From the NCBI GenBank assembly GCA_029977665.1, contig JAPOKK010000003.1:1-42371 (forward strand): DNA of 42,371 bases, written 5' to 3'. Made by a program: the position numbers and the translations under genes. The DNA is from Pseudomonadota bacterium. GTDB lineage: Bacteria; Pseudomonadota; Gammaproteobacteria; Ga0077536. The notes under the pieces are model-generated. The model ran no database searches. It was not told the DNA's origin and saw only the letters and a list, made by a program, of their open reading frames with translations. Below are positions 1 through 8,909 of the stretch, piece by piece. The first letter of the stretch is position 1, and each line of letters starts with the position of its first letter.

Positions 1-43
1 CTGAAAACCCTGTTGTTATTCTGCCGCACCAGTCCTGCCCCGT

Positions 44-1207
44 TCAGTCCGCCTGCCGGCGCAGGAACGCCGGAATGTCCAGATAGTCGGTGTCGGTCTC
101 GTTGGCGCTTTCGCTCGCGAAGCGCTCGTCGCGATTACGTATCACGGTGGGCCGTTCGAAGCGCTTGTAGTCGACATCTTCCTCCGTCTTGCGTGGTACG
201 GCAACGGCGGCAACCGGCTCCTCGCGCGGCGCCGGCTGCTGCGCGCGCGCCTCGCCACCGATACCGGTCGCGACCACGGTCACCCGGATCTCGTCTTCCA
301 TCTCCGGGTCGATCACCGTGCCGACGACCACCGTCGCGTTGTCGGAGGCGAATTCCTTGACGGTGTTGCCGACTTCCTCGAACTCGCCCATCTTGAGGTC
401 CAGACCCGAGGTCACGTTGACGAGGATGCCTTTCGCTCCGGCCAGGTTGATGTCCTCGAGCAGGGGACTCGAAATGGCCGCCTCGGCGGCGACGCGCGCA
501 CGATCGGAACCCCGCGCGGCGCCGGTGCCCATCATCGCCATACCCATCTCCGACATCACCGTGCGCACGTCGGCGAAGTCGACGTTGATCAGACCCGGGC
601 AGGTGATCAGCTCGGCAATGCCCTGCACGGCGCCGAACAGGACGTTGTTGGCTGCCTTGAACGCGTCGAGCAGGCTGATGTCACGGCCGAGCACGCTGAG
701 CAGCTTCTCGTTCGGGATCGTGATCAGGGAGTCTACGTAGAGCGCGAGTTCCTTGATCCCTTCGTTCGCGATCTCACCGCGCTTGCGGCCTTCGAAGGGG
801 AACGGGCGCGTGACCACGGCGACGGTCAGGATACCCATCTCCTTGGCGATCTGCGCGACCACGGGCGCACCGCCGGTACCCGTACCACCACCCATGCCGG
901 CGGTGATGAATACCATGTCCGCCCCTTCGAGGACGTCGCCGATGCGTTCGCGGTCGTCGATCGCGGCCTGCCGCCCGATTTCCGGGTTGGCACCCGCACC
1001 GAGCCCCTTGGTGATGTCAGCACCGAGTTGCAGGGTGGTCTTGGCGGACGAGTTCTTCAGCACCTGTGAATCGGTATTGGCGCATATGAACTCGACCCCG
1101 TCGATGGAGGCGTTGAGCATGTGTTCGACGGCATTGCCGCCACCACCGCCCACACCGATCACCTTGATGACCGCCCTCTGGCTGTAGGAGTCCATCAGTT
1201 CAAACAT
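44..1207 (-). CDS. ftsZ: Cell division GTPase FtsZ
   Basis: Tubulin-like GTPase that polymerises into the cytoplasmic Z ring and recruits the divisome. The 387-residue length is typical. The nucleotide-binding tubulin signature GMGGGTGTG lies at about residues 104-112, and the T7-loop NVDFADV at about 208-214 supplies the catalytic aspartates. An acidic, variable linker leads to the conserved C-terminal tail with DIPAFLRR (about 377-384), which docks on FtsA. A GGAGGG ribosome site eight or so bases upstream supports the ATG at 1207. It is the last dcw gene in the window, 109 bp after ftsA. lpxC often follows ftsZ but would lie outside the window. Confidence 0.99.
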   Translation of the reverse strand: MFELMDSYSQRAVIKVIGVGGGGGNAVEHMLNASIDGVEFICANTDSQVLKNSSAKTTLQLGADITKGLGAGANPEIGRQAAIDDRERIGDVLEGADMVFITAGMGGGTGTGGAPVVAQIAKEMGILTVAVVTRPFPFEGRKRGEIANEGIKELALYVDSLITIPNEKLLSVLGRDISLLDAFKAANNVLFGAVQGIAELITCPGLINVDFADVRTVMSEMGMAMMGTGAARGSDRARVAAEAAISSPLLEDINLAGAKGILVNVTSGLDLKMGEFEEVGNTVKEFASDNATVVVGTVIDPEMEDEIRVTVVATGIGGEARAQQPAPREEPVAAVAVPRKTEEDVDYKRFERPTVIRNRDERFASESANETDTDYLDIPAFLRRQAD

Positions 1208-1316
1208 GTCGTTCCCTCCGTCTGCGTATCGCCTCCCGCGCCGTGGCGGGAGTTCGTTCTAGTGGCAAGATTATCCAGCGTTGTGTGCGGCGATGCGTCG
1301 CTCCTCATCGCCTTTT
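1208..1316 (-). promoter_or_regulatory. ftsA-ftsZ intergenic leader with hairpin
   Basis: This is the longest gap inside the dcw cluster. It holds a perfect 7-bp inverted repeat (CTCCCGC / GCGGGAG, six-base loop) at 1233-1252, just upstream of the ftsZ ribosome site. On the minus strand a GATAAT (five of six matches to a -10 box) lies near 1270-1275, without a convincing -35 box. ftsZ often has its own promoters in proteobacteria, so a local ftsZ promoter or mRNA-processing hairpin is possible. The hairpin is seen directly; the function is inference. Confidence 0.3.
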
Positions 1317-2549
1317 CTAAAAATTCCCATGGAACCAGGCCTTCATGCGTTCCCACAGGGACGTCGTGGTGTCGAAGCGTCCGGGCTGCGTGAAGCCGGA
1401 TCCATCCTGGGCGCCGAACAGCAGCAGGCCGACGCCGGTTGCATAAATCGGGTTGCGTACCACGTCGACGAGACCGGCCACGTACTGCGGCGTGCCCAGG
1501 CGTACCGGCATGTGGAACACTTCCTCGGCGAGTTCGATGACGCCTTCCATCTTGGCGCCACCGCCGGTCAGCACGACACCTGCCGCGATCATTTCCTCGA
1601 AGCCGCTGCGCCTGAGTTCGGTGGCGACCAGGTTGAACAGTTCTTCGTAGCGCGGCTCGACCACCTCGGCCAGGGTCTGGCGCACGAGGCGCCGCGGCGG
1701 ACGGTCACCGACGCTCGGCACTTCGATGGTCTCGTCGGGATTGGCCAGCTGGGTCAGCGCGCAGGCATAGCGAATCTTGATGTCCTCGGCGTGATGCGTC
1801 GGCGTGCGCAGCGCGACGGCGATGTCGTTGGTGACCTGGTCGCCGGCGATCGGGATCACCGCCGAGTGATGGATGGCGCCGTGGACGAAGACCGCCATGT
1901 CGGTCGTGCCGCCACCAATGTCGCATAGGCATACGCCGAGTTCCTTCTCGTCCTCGGTCAACACGGCGTGGGACGAGGCCAGCTGCTGCAGGATGATGTC
2001 GTCGACTTCGAGGCCGCAGCGTCGCACGCACTTGACGATGTTCTGCGCCGCCGACACGGCACCGGTGACCATGTGCACGCGGGCTTCGAGGCGCACACCC
2101 GACATACCGATCGGTTCGCGGATGCCCTCCTGGCCGTCGATGATGAACTCCTGCGGCAGGATATGGAGGATCTTCTGATCGGCCGGAATCGCCACCGCGC
2201 GTGCCGCGTCGATGACGCGCTCGACGTCGTTCACCGTCACCTCGTTGTCGCGGATGGCGACGATGCCGTGCGAGTTGAGGCTGCGGATGTGGCCGCCGGC
2301 GATGCCGGCATAGACGGAATGGATCTCGCAGCCGGCCATCAACTCGGCTTCCTCGATCGCGCGCTGGATCGACTGCACCGTCGACTCGATGTTGACCACG
2401 ACGCCCTTCTTCAGCCCGCGCGAGGGGTGCGAGCCGAGTCCGACGACCTCGATCTCGTTGTCCGGTGATATCTCGCCCACGATGGCGACCACCTTGGAGG
2501 TGCCGATGTCGAGCCCGACGAGCAGCTTCTTGTCCGATTTCCTGGCCAT
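1317..2549 (-). CDS. ftsA: Cell division protein FtsA
   Basis: Actin-like ATPase that tethers FtsZ filaments to the inner membrane and helps recruit later division proteins. The N-terminal phosphate-1 segment reads VGLDIGTSKV near residue 10. A second nucleotide-binding segment with DIGGGTTDMAVF lies mid-protein, and LTGGGA lies in the C-terminal half. The C-terminus (ERMKAWFHGNF) is the amphipathic membrane-targeting helix. The reading frame stays open to 2645, but the start MARKSDKK at 2549 matches the family and gives 410 residues. It follows ftsQ by 37 bp. Confidence 0.97.
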   Translation of the reverse strand: MARKSDKKLLVGLDIGTSKVVAIVGEISPDNEIEVVGLGSHPSRGLKKGVVVNIESTVQSIQRAIEEAELMAGCEIHSVYAGIAGGHIRSLNSHGIVAIRDNEVTVNDVERVIDAARAVAIPADQKILHILPQEFIIDGQEGIREPIGMSGVRLEARVHMVTGAVSAAQNIVKCVRRCGLEVDDIILQQLASSHAVLTEDEKELGVCLCDIGGGTTDMAVFVHGAIHHSAVIPIAGDQVTNDIAVALRTPTHHAEDIKIRYACALTQLANPDETIEVPSVGDRPPRRLVRQTLAEVVEPRYEELFNLVATELRRSGFEEMIAAGVVLTGGGAKMEGVIELAEEVFHMPVRLGTPQYVAGLVDVVRNPIYATGVGLLLFGAQDGSGFTQPGRFDTTTSLWERMKAWFHGNF

Positions 2550-2586
2550 CAATACCTGTCCTGGACGGCGCCTGTGCGCGCCTCCA

Positions 2587-3357
2587 TTAACTGTTCTCAT
2601 CCGTTTGGCCGTGCTCGCGCGGCACAGCCTGCTCGCTGACGGCAAAGCCGTTGGTGTACCTCAAGTCGACACGTCCGACGCGCGTCCAAACATCGCCCAG
2701 CCCCTGCCGCCAGGCTGCGAGGAAGCGCTCGAGCCGGGTCTCCACGTCGCGGCGGCCGAAGGCGAGCTCCTTGCCCCCGGCGAGTTCCACTCGCCAGGCG
2801 TGACGTGCCGAGAGTTCGAGCGCAACGATGTCGAGATTCACGCTCGCCAGCCGCTCGCGCATGCGCCTGTAGGTGTCGAGCACCTCGATCTCGGCTCCGA
2901 GCGGGCCATCGAGACGCACGAGCCCGGTCGGCAACGCTTCGCGCGGTGGGGCGAAGATATCGCCGCGCTCGTTGAGCAGCGCCTGCTCGCCCCAACGCGC
3001 GACCGGCGCCTGCTCGACGATACTCACGTGCAGGCTTTCCGGCCATACGCGCCGGATGGTCGCTTCCCGGATCCACGGCTCGTCGAGCAGCCGCTGGCGC
3101 ACCCGCGCAACGTCGACGCGGAAGAACCCCGCGTCCACCACGCCTACCACGACTTCCTGCAGGTGCTCGGGATCGAGATGCTTGAACTCGCCCTCGATCT
3201 GCACACGGCGTATGGGCAGCGCGGTCGGATCGCTCAGCTCGCTGGCTGCCCAGGCAATGGCGCCGATGGTCCCCAGCAGGATCAGCGAGAAGACCACCAC
3301 CGTCGGTGACGGCAGCGACTGTGTCACCGGCGGCGTCTTGACCACGGCCTGGCTCAT
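2587..3357 (-). CDS. ftsQ: Cell division protein FtsQ
   Basis: Bitopic inner-membrane protein that links early and late divisome proteins through the FtsB/FtsL complex. After a short cytoplasmic tail, a membrane helix spans about residues 20-38. A POTRA domain follows from about 45 (PIRRVQIEGEFKHL) to 115, and then the FtsQ-type beta domain. The frame is open far upstream because of high GC; the ATG at 3357 overlaps the ddlB stop as ATGA and gives a normal 256 residues. Confidence 0.96.
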   Translation of the reverse strand: MSQAVVKTPPVTQSLPSPTVVVFSLILLGTIGAIAWAASELSDPTALPIRRVQIEGEFKHLDPEHLQEVVVGVVDAGFFRVDVARVRQRLLDEPWIREATIRRVWPESLHVSIVEQAPVARWGEQALLNERGDIFAPPREALPTGLVRLDGPLGAEIEVLDTYRRMRERLASVNLDIVALELSARHAWRVELAGGKELAFGRRDVETRLERFLAAWRQGLGDVWTRVGRVDLRYTNGFAVSEQAVPREHGQTDENS

Positions 3358-4313
3358 GCGTCGCCTCCTTCGCCCATGCTCGCGGCCAGGATGGCGATGA
3401 CGAGATCCTCGAACGATAGGCCGGCGGCACGCGCCGCCATCGGTACCAGCGAATGGTCGGTCATGCCGGGAACCGTGTTCAGCTCGATGAGCCAGTTGTT
3501 GCCGGCCGCGTCGCGCATGAAATCGACGCGTCCCCAGCCACGCGCGCCGAGCGCCTCGAACGCACGCAGCCCGGTCGCCGCAAGCTCGCTCTCGGCCGCG
3601 GCGGAGAGGCCGCAGGGACACAGGTAGCGGGTGTCGTCGTCGACGTACTTGGCCTGGAAGTCGTAGAACTCGCGCGAGGTCTCGAGCTTGATCGCAGGCA
3701 GCGCCTCGCCGTCGACGATCGAGAGCGTGTACTCGGCGCCATCGACGGCACGCTCGACCAGCACCGTCTCGTCGTAGCGCCGCGCCGCTGCGATTGCGGC
3801 AGCGAGCGCCTCGCCGTTGTCGACCTTGCTGATGCCGATACTCGACCCTTCGCGCGCCGGCTTGACGAACACCGGCGCACCGAGGCGCGCGAGCACCGCC
3901 TCGACATCCGCCCTGTCGTCGACCACCTCGAACGGCGGCGTCGGCAACGCCGCACCCAGCCAGGTGAGCTTGGCGCGCGACTTGTCCATCGCCAGTGCGC
4001 AGCCCAGCACCCCGCTGCCGGTGTAGGGTATTCCAATCAGGTCCAGCACCGCCTGAAGCTGTCCGTCCTCGCCGCCGCGCCCGTGCAAGGCGATGAAAAA
4101 GCGGTCGACATCGGCCTGCAGCAGCGCATCGTCGAGACGTCCGTTCCAATCCAGGCCCCGCGCCTCGATGCCCGCCTGCTGGAGGGCGGCGAGGACCGCC
4201 GCGCCACTGCGCAGCGAAATCTCGCGCTCGGCCGAGATGCCACCCATCAGCACGCCGACGCGCCCCGCGCGGGCAATGGTGCGGCGGCGGCGATCCGCGT
4301 CGAGCAGGCTCAT
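3354..4313 (-). CDS. ddlB: D-alanine--D-alanine ligase
   Basis: Cytoplasmic ATP-grasp ligase joining two D-alanines for the MurF substrate. The N-terminal lobe begins with VGVLMGGISAEREISLRSG near residue 20. HGRGGEDG (about 95) and EGSSIGISKV (about 155) contribute to substrate and ATP binding. The C-terminal ELNTVPGMTDHSLVP (about 275-290) carries the metal-binding Asn and D-Ala-D-Ala contacts. The 319-residue length is usual. It overlaps murB upstream and ftsQ downstream by four bases each, so it is probably translationally coupled. Confidence 0.97.
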   Translation of the reverse strand: MSLLDADRRRRTIARAGRVGVLMGGISAEREISLRSGAAVLAALQQAGIEARGLDWNGRLDDALLQADVDRFFIALHGRGGEDGQLQAVLDLIGIPYTGSGVLGCALAMDKSRAKLTWLGAALPTPPFEVVDDRADVEAVLARLGAPVFVKPAREGSSIGISKVDNGEALAAAIAAARRYDETVLVERAVDGAEYTLSIVDGEALPAIKLETSREFYDFQAKYVDDDTRYLCPCGLSAAAESELAATGLRAFEALGARGWGRVDFMRDAAGNNWLIELNTVPGMTDHSLVPMAARAAGLSFEDLVIAILAASMGEGGDA

Positions 4314-5224
4314 GACCGGCCCTCCGGGTCACCGACGATCTGCACCTCGCTTTCGAGCACGACACCGGTCGCGCGCGCGACGCTAGCGCGTACGTGCTCG
4401 ATGATCGCTTCGATGTCCGCGGCGCTGCCGTCGGCATCGTTGACGATGAAGTTGGCGTGCACCGTCGACACCTGGCAACCGCCGTGACGATAGCCCTTCA
4501 ACCCGCACTGCTCGATGAGACGGCCGGCATAGTCACCCGGCGGATTCTTGAACACCGAACCGCAGCTCGCCTGCCCGGTCGGCTGGGTACGCCCGCGCTG
4601 CGCGAGCACTTCGCGGATGCGTGCCGCCCCGCCGCCCGCCGCGGAGGCCGGCAGGCGCAGCCAGGCGGCGAGAAACCAGCCGTCCGGACCGGCCACGCCG
4701 CGGTAACGGGGCGCGAACGCATCGGCCTCGTAACGGCGCACCTCACCATTGTCGTCAATCATCTCGACCGCGGCGACGAACTGCCAGGTCTCGCTGCCGA
4801 GCGCGCCCGCGTTCATGCGCAGCGCGCCGCCCAGCGTGCCCGGTATACCGGCGAGGAACTCGAGACCGGCGCGATCGCGGCGGGCGGCTTCGCGCGCGAG
4901 ACGCGCGCAGGGCACGCCACACTCCGCGTAGACGAGATCATCCGACTCCCAGCGCAGGGTGTTGAGGCCGGCGGCGGTGGCGATCACGGTGCCGCGCAGC
5001 CCGCCGTCGCGCACCAGCAGATTGCTGCCGAGTCCGAGCCAGCAGAGCGGCGCAGCGTGGCCCTCGCCGCGCAGGAAGGCGACGAGGTCGGCACGGTCCG
5101 CGGGCTCGAAATACCGTGCGGCCATCCCCCCGCAGCGCCAGGTCGAATGGCGTGCCATGGGCTCGTCGTGGCGCAGGCGTCCGCGCAGCATCGCCTGGCC
5201 GGGCCGCTCGAGGTGTGCCGTCAT
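4310..5224 (-). CDS. murB: UDP-N-acetylenolpyruvoylglucosamine reductase
   Basis: FAD- and NADPH-dependent reduction of UDP-GlcNAc-enolpyruvate to UDP-MurNAc, the step after MurA. The FAD-binding part contains LGLGSNLLVRDGG (about residues 60-72) and GIPGTLGGALRMNAGA (about 120-135). The C-terminal part contains the catalytic serine in QASCGSVFKNP and ends with the ESEVQIVG block typical of the short type-II MurB. The start at 5224 gives 304 residues and leaves a 13-bp gap after murC. The open frame extends further upstream only as a shadow of murC. Confidence 0.96.
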   Translation of the reverse strand: MTAHLERPGQAMLRGRLRHDEPMARHSTWRCGGMAARYFEPADRADLVAFLRGEGHAAPLCWLGLGSNLLVRDGGLRGTVIATAAGLNTLRWESDDLVYAECGVPCARLAREAARRDRAGLEFLAGIPGTLGGALRMNAGALGSETWQFVAAVEMIDDNGEVRRYEADAFAPRYRGVAGPDGWFLAAWLRLPASAAGGGAARIREVLAQRGRTQPTGQASCGSVFKNPPGDYAGRLIEQCGLKGYRHGGCQVSTVHANFIVNDADGSAADIEAIIEHVRASVARATGVVLESEVQIVGDPEGRS

Positions 5225-5237
5225 CACGCCCGCCCCC

Positions 5238-6638
5238 TCATGCGACCATCTCCTCGGCGATGTGGCCGATGTTGCCCGCACCCAGCATCGCGACCACGTC
5301 GCCATCCTGCACCAGGCCGCCGACGACCTCGATGACCTTGCGCGGATCGTCGACGAACACCGGCTCGACCTGTCCGCGCGAGCGTATCGCGCGCGCCAGC
5401 GCGCGCCCGTCCGCCCCGGCGATGGGCGCTTCGCCGGCAGCGTAGACCTCGAGCAGCACGAGCAAGTCGGCACGTGAGAGGACATCGGCAAAATCATCGA
5501 GCAGGTCGCGCGTGCGCGTGTAGCGATGCGGCTGGAACACGACAACGAGGCGGCGTCCCGGCCAGCGGCGGCGAATGGTCGCGAGGACCGCGTCGAGTTC
5601 GCGCGGATGATGGCCGTAGTCGTCGACGAGCGTCACCGCGTGCCCACCGAGCGCGACCTCGGGGTGGATCTGGCAGCGCCGCGCGATGCCCTCGAAGCGC
5701 GCCAGCGCACGCCGGATCGCGGCGGGTGCGATACCGAGTTCGAGCGCCACGGCGATCGCCCCGAGCGCGTTCTGCACGTTGTGCTCGCCGGGCAGATTCA
5801 GCTCGAACCCGCCGCCCGTCTCGGCGAACCGGCAGCTGACCGAGAAATGCTCGCGGCCATCGACGTGGCGCAGGCCATGGCCGCGCACGTCCGCGTCCGC
5901 ATGAAAACCGTAAGTGATCACGCGTGCGCGAATCTCGGGGATCAGGGAGGCGGCATGCTCGTCGTCGAGACACACGCAGGCGACGCCGTAGAACGGCAGG
6001 CGCCGGAAGAACTCGACGAACGCCGACTTGAGCAGCGAGAAATCCCCCTCGTAGGTCGTCATGTGGTCGGCGTCGACATTGGTCAGCACGGCCATCAGCG
6101 GTTGCAGGAGCAGGAACGAACCGTCGCTCTCGTCCGCTTCGGCGACGAGATACTTGCCTTCGCCGAGCCGCGCATGGGCGTTGATGCTGCGCACCAGGCC
6201 GCCGACGACGAAGGTCGGATCGAGCTCGGCCTCGGCCAGGACCGCGGCGACCAGGCTCGTGGTAGTCGTCTTGCCGTGCGTACCGGCGATGGCGATGCCG
6301 TGGCGGAAACGCATCAGTTCGGCGAGCATCTCGGCGCGCGGCACGGTCGGGACGCGCCGCGAGCGCGCGGCCTCCAGCTCGACGTTGTCGGCCTTGACCG
6401 CGCTCGAGTAGACCACGACGTCGGCATCGGCGATGTTGTGCTCGGCATGGCCGATGACGACCTCGACGCCGGCGTCGCGTAGGTGCGCAGTGACCCGCGA
6501 TTCCGACGTGTCGGAGCCGGACACGCGGTAGCCGATGTTGCGCAGCACCTCGGCGATTCCGCTCATGCCGGCACCGCCCACGCCGATGAAGTGGATGTGC
6601 TCGACGCGATGCATCAGCTGGCGTTCGTCAGTCGGCAT
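5238..6638 (-). CDS. murC: UDP-N-acetylmuramate--L-alanine ligase
   Basis: Adds L-alanine to UDP-MurNAc, the first of the ATP-dependent Mur ligases. HIHFIGVGGAGMSGIAEVL near residue 12 forms the UDP-binding Rossmann start. GTHGKTTTTSL (about 120) is the ATP P-loop, and EADESDGSFL follows at about 180. A later NVQNALGAIAVA segment is also typical. I chose the ATG at 6638 because a GGAG ribosome site sits about nine bases upstream. The ATG at 6614 has no such site. This start overlaps murG by 11 bp and gives 466 residues. Confidence 0.96.
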   Translation of the reverse strand: MPTDERQLMHRVEHIHFIGVGGAGMSGIAEVLRNIGYRVSGSDTSESRVTAHLRDAGVEVVIGHAEHNIADADVVVYSSAVKADNVELEAARSRRVPTVPRAEMLAELMRFRHGIAIAGTHGKTTTTSLVAAVLAEAELDPTFVVGGLVRSINAHARLGEGKYLVAEADESDGSFLLLQPLMAVLTNVDADHMTTYEGDFSLLKSAFVEFFRRLPFYGVACVCLDDEHAASLIPEIRARVITYGFHADADVRGHGLRHVDGREHFSVSCRFAETGGGFELNLPGEHNVQNALGAIAVALELGIAPAAIRRALARFEGIARRCQIHPEVALGGHAVTLVDDYGHHPRELDAVLATIRRRWPGRRLVVVFQPHRYTRTRDLLDDFADVLSRADLLVLLEVYAAGEAPIAGADGRALARAIRSRGQVEPVFVDDPRKVIEVVGGLVQDGDVVAMLGAGNIGHIAEEMVA

Positions 6639-7710
6639 CGACGTACTCCAGGCAGGCTTGCGAGACCAGCGCGACGGCGTCCGCGCGTGCCAGCGCCCGT
6701 GCGCGCTCGGCCATGTCCAGCAGGCGGGCGCGATCGGTGAGCAGGCGCGCAATTTCGGCAGCGAACTGCGCGACGTCGAGCTCGCGCTCCGGTATCAGCA
6801 ACGCGGCGCCGGCCTCGACGAGATGACGCGCGTTGGCCGTCTGGTGATCGTCGACCGCGTGCGGATAGGGCACGAGGATGGACGCCACGCCGGCAGCGGC
6901 GAGTTCGGCGACGGTCAGTGCGCCGGCGCGCGCGATGACGAGATCGGCCGCGGCATAGGCACCCGCCATGTCGTCGATGTACGGCGTGACCTGGACCTCG
7001 GCCCGCCCGGCGAGGGCAGCGTAGCGGGTACGCGTCGCAGCAACATCCGCCTCGCCGCACTGATGCAGCACGCGCAGCCCGTCCACGCCGCTCGCGGCGA
7101 GCGCGGCCGGCACCGCCTCGTTCAGCGCGCGCGCGCCGCGGCTGCCGCCGAACACGAGCACGCTCGGTGTCTCGTGCGTTGCCAGGCGCTGCGCGGGCGG
7201 TGCGAGTGCCGCGATGTCGCGGCGCACCGGGTTGCCGCACGTCTGCGCGCTGCGGATGGTGGCGAAGGTGCCCGGGAAGGCTTCGCAGACACGGCTAGCG
7301 ATGCGTGCGAGCAGCCGGTTGGTGAGTCCCGGGATGGCGTTCTGTTCGTGGATCACGAGCGGACGCCGGCACAGCCACGCGGCCACACCGCCGGGGCCGC
7401 TGACGAAGCCGCCCATGCCGAGCACCACGCGAGGCCGCACACGGATCATGTGCACGAGCGCGCATAGCAAGGCCGCGCCCACCGTCAACGGCGCACTCAG
7501 CCAGCGCCATACGCCGGAACGCCGCAGTCCGGCGACGGGCACGATCAGCAACGGCAGGCCGGCGGCGGGAACCAGGCGCGACTCGATGCCCCGCCGCGTC
7601 CCCATCCAGAACAGCTCGCAGCCTTCGGCACGCAAGGCCTCGGCGACCGCGAGTCCCGGGTAGACGTGGCCGCCAGTGCCGCCGGCGAGAATCATGACGG
7701 CGCGGTTCAC
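6628..7710 (-). CDS. murG: Lipid II synthase MurG (GlcNAc transferase)
   Basis: Inner-membrane-associated GT28 glycosyltransferase that adds GlcNAc to lipid I to make lipid II. The N-terminal ILAGGTGGHVYPGLAVA is the diagnostic glycine loop, and HEQNAIPG lies near residue 125. The C-terminal donor-binding half has VFGGSRGARALNE and then VIARAGALTVAELAAAG. The start is a GTG at 7710 that forms a GTGA overlap with the ftsW stop and has GGGAG eight bases upstream. It gives 360 residues. An internal ATG at 7695 would trim five residues. Confidence 0.96.
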   Translation of the reverse strand: MNRAVMILAGGTGGHVYPGLAVAEALRAEGCELFWMGTRRGIESRLVPAAGLPLLIVPVAGLRRSGVWRWLSAPLTVGAALLCALVHMIRVRPRVVLGMGGFVSGPGGVAAWLCRRPLVIHEQNAIPGLTNRLLARIASRVCEAFPGTFATIRSAQTCGNPVRRDIAALAPPAQRLATHETPSVLVFGGSRGARALNEAVPAALAASGVDGLRVLHQCGEADVAATRTRYAALAGRAEVQVTPYIDDMAGAYAAADLVIARAGALTVAELAAAGVASILVPYPHAVDDHQTANARHLVEAGAALLIPERELDVAQFAAEIARLLTDRARLLDMAERARALARADAVALVSQACLEYVDAD

Positions 7711-8909
7711 GCGGCTGCTCCCGCACGCACTGACGGCGCCGCCGGCCGGCGCGCCTCGTGGCCGGCACGCAGCACGATGCCAATTGCCGCGCAGTTCACG
7801 ACCAGGTTGTTGCTGGCATAGCTGAGGAACGGCAGCGGCAGGCCCTTGGTCGGCAGCAGCCCCATGTTGACGCCGATGTTGACGAACGCCTGGATACCGA
7901 TCAGCAGGCCGATGCCATAAGTCACGTAGGCGGCGAACAGCTGGTTGGCGCGCTCGGCCACGCCGCCGAGATAGAAAATGCGCCAGACGAGGAACAGGAA
8001 CAACGCGATCACGCCGGTGCTGCCGAGCAGCCCGACTTCCTCGCCGATCACGGCGAATACGAAGTCGGTGTGCACTTCCGGCAGGTAGAACAGCTTCTGC
8101 ACGCTGTTGCCGAGGCCGACGCCGAACCACTCCCCGCGACCGAAGGCGATCAGCGCCTGGGTCAGCTGGAAACCGCTGTTAAACGGGTCCGACCACGGGT
8201 CCATGAACGTCATCAGGCGCTGCACGCGGTACGGCGCGAGCATCGACAGCGCGGCGAGCGCGGCGAGCGCGGCAAGCCCCCAGAAGATGAAACGCAGCAT
8301 CGGCACGCCGCCGAGGAAAAGCATGCCGAGGCCGGTCGCGAACAGCACGACCGCGGCGCCGAAATCCGGCTCGATGACGAACAGGCCACCAATCACCGTG
8401 AGCACGCCGATGGGCTTGATGAAGCCGATGAAGTCGGCGCGCACCTGCTGGTTGTGACGCACCAGGTAGGCAGCGAGGTAGACGACGACGGCGAGCTTGG
8501 CGAACTCCGAAGCCTGGAGGGTAACCGGTCCTAGACCGATCCAGCGCATGCTGCCGTTGACCTCGCGGCCGAGCCCGGGCACGAGCACGGCGACGGCGAG
8601 CGCCATGCCGGCGAACAGCAGCACCGAGCTCATCTGCTCGAGGTGACGCAGGGGCAGGCGCGTGATCACGATCGCCGCGCTGATGCCGAGCCCCCCGCCG
8701 ACGAGCTGCCGCCAGAAGTAGTACAAGGCATCGAGCTCGCGGCGCTCGGCGATCGCGACCGAGGTCGACACCACCATGATGACGCCGATCGCGAGCAGCA
8801 TCAGCGCCGCCCCGATCAGCCACAGGTCGTAGGCCACGAACGCGCGCTCCTCGCGCCCGCCCTGCGGCACGGCCTGGGGTACTGCCTGCTGCGCGACCGC
8901 GGCTTCCAT
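7707..8909 (-). CDS. ftsW: Septal peptidoglycan glycosyltransferase FtsW
   Basis: Polytopic SEDS-family polymerase working with FtsI at the septum. The 400-residue protein has about ten hydrophobic segments beginning near residue 30 (LWLIGAALMLLAIGVIMVV). SEDS landmarks include GREVNGSMRWIGLGPVTLQASEFAKLAVV and GVGLGNSVQKLFYLPEVHTDF. The usual C-terminal SYGGSS motif reads SYASNN here, which is unusual and is listed as a finding. The ATG at 8909 shares its A with the murD stop (TGATG). Confidence 0.96.
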   Translation of the reverse strand: MEAAVAQQAVPQAVPQGGREERAFVAYDLWLIGAALMLLAIGVIMVVSTSVAIAERRELDALYYFWRQLVGGGLGISAAIVITRLPLRHLEQMSSVLLFAGMALAVAVLVPGLGREVNGSMRWIGLGPVTLQASEFAKLAVVVYLAAYLVRHNQQVRADFIGFIKPIGVLTVIGGLFVIEPDFGAAVVLFATGLGMLFLGGVPMLRFIFWGLAALAALAALSMLAPYRVQRLMTFMDPWSDPFNSGFQLTQALIAFGRGEWFGVGLGNSVQKLFYLPEVHTDFVFAVIGEEVGLLGSTGVIALFLFLVWRIFYLGGVAERANQLFAAYVTYGIGLLIGIQAFVNIGVNMGLLPTKGLPLPFLSYASNNLVVNCAAIGIVLRAGHEARRPAAPSVRAGAAA

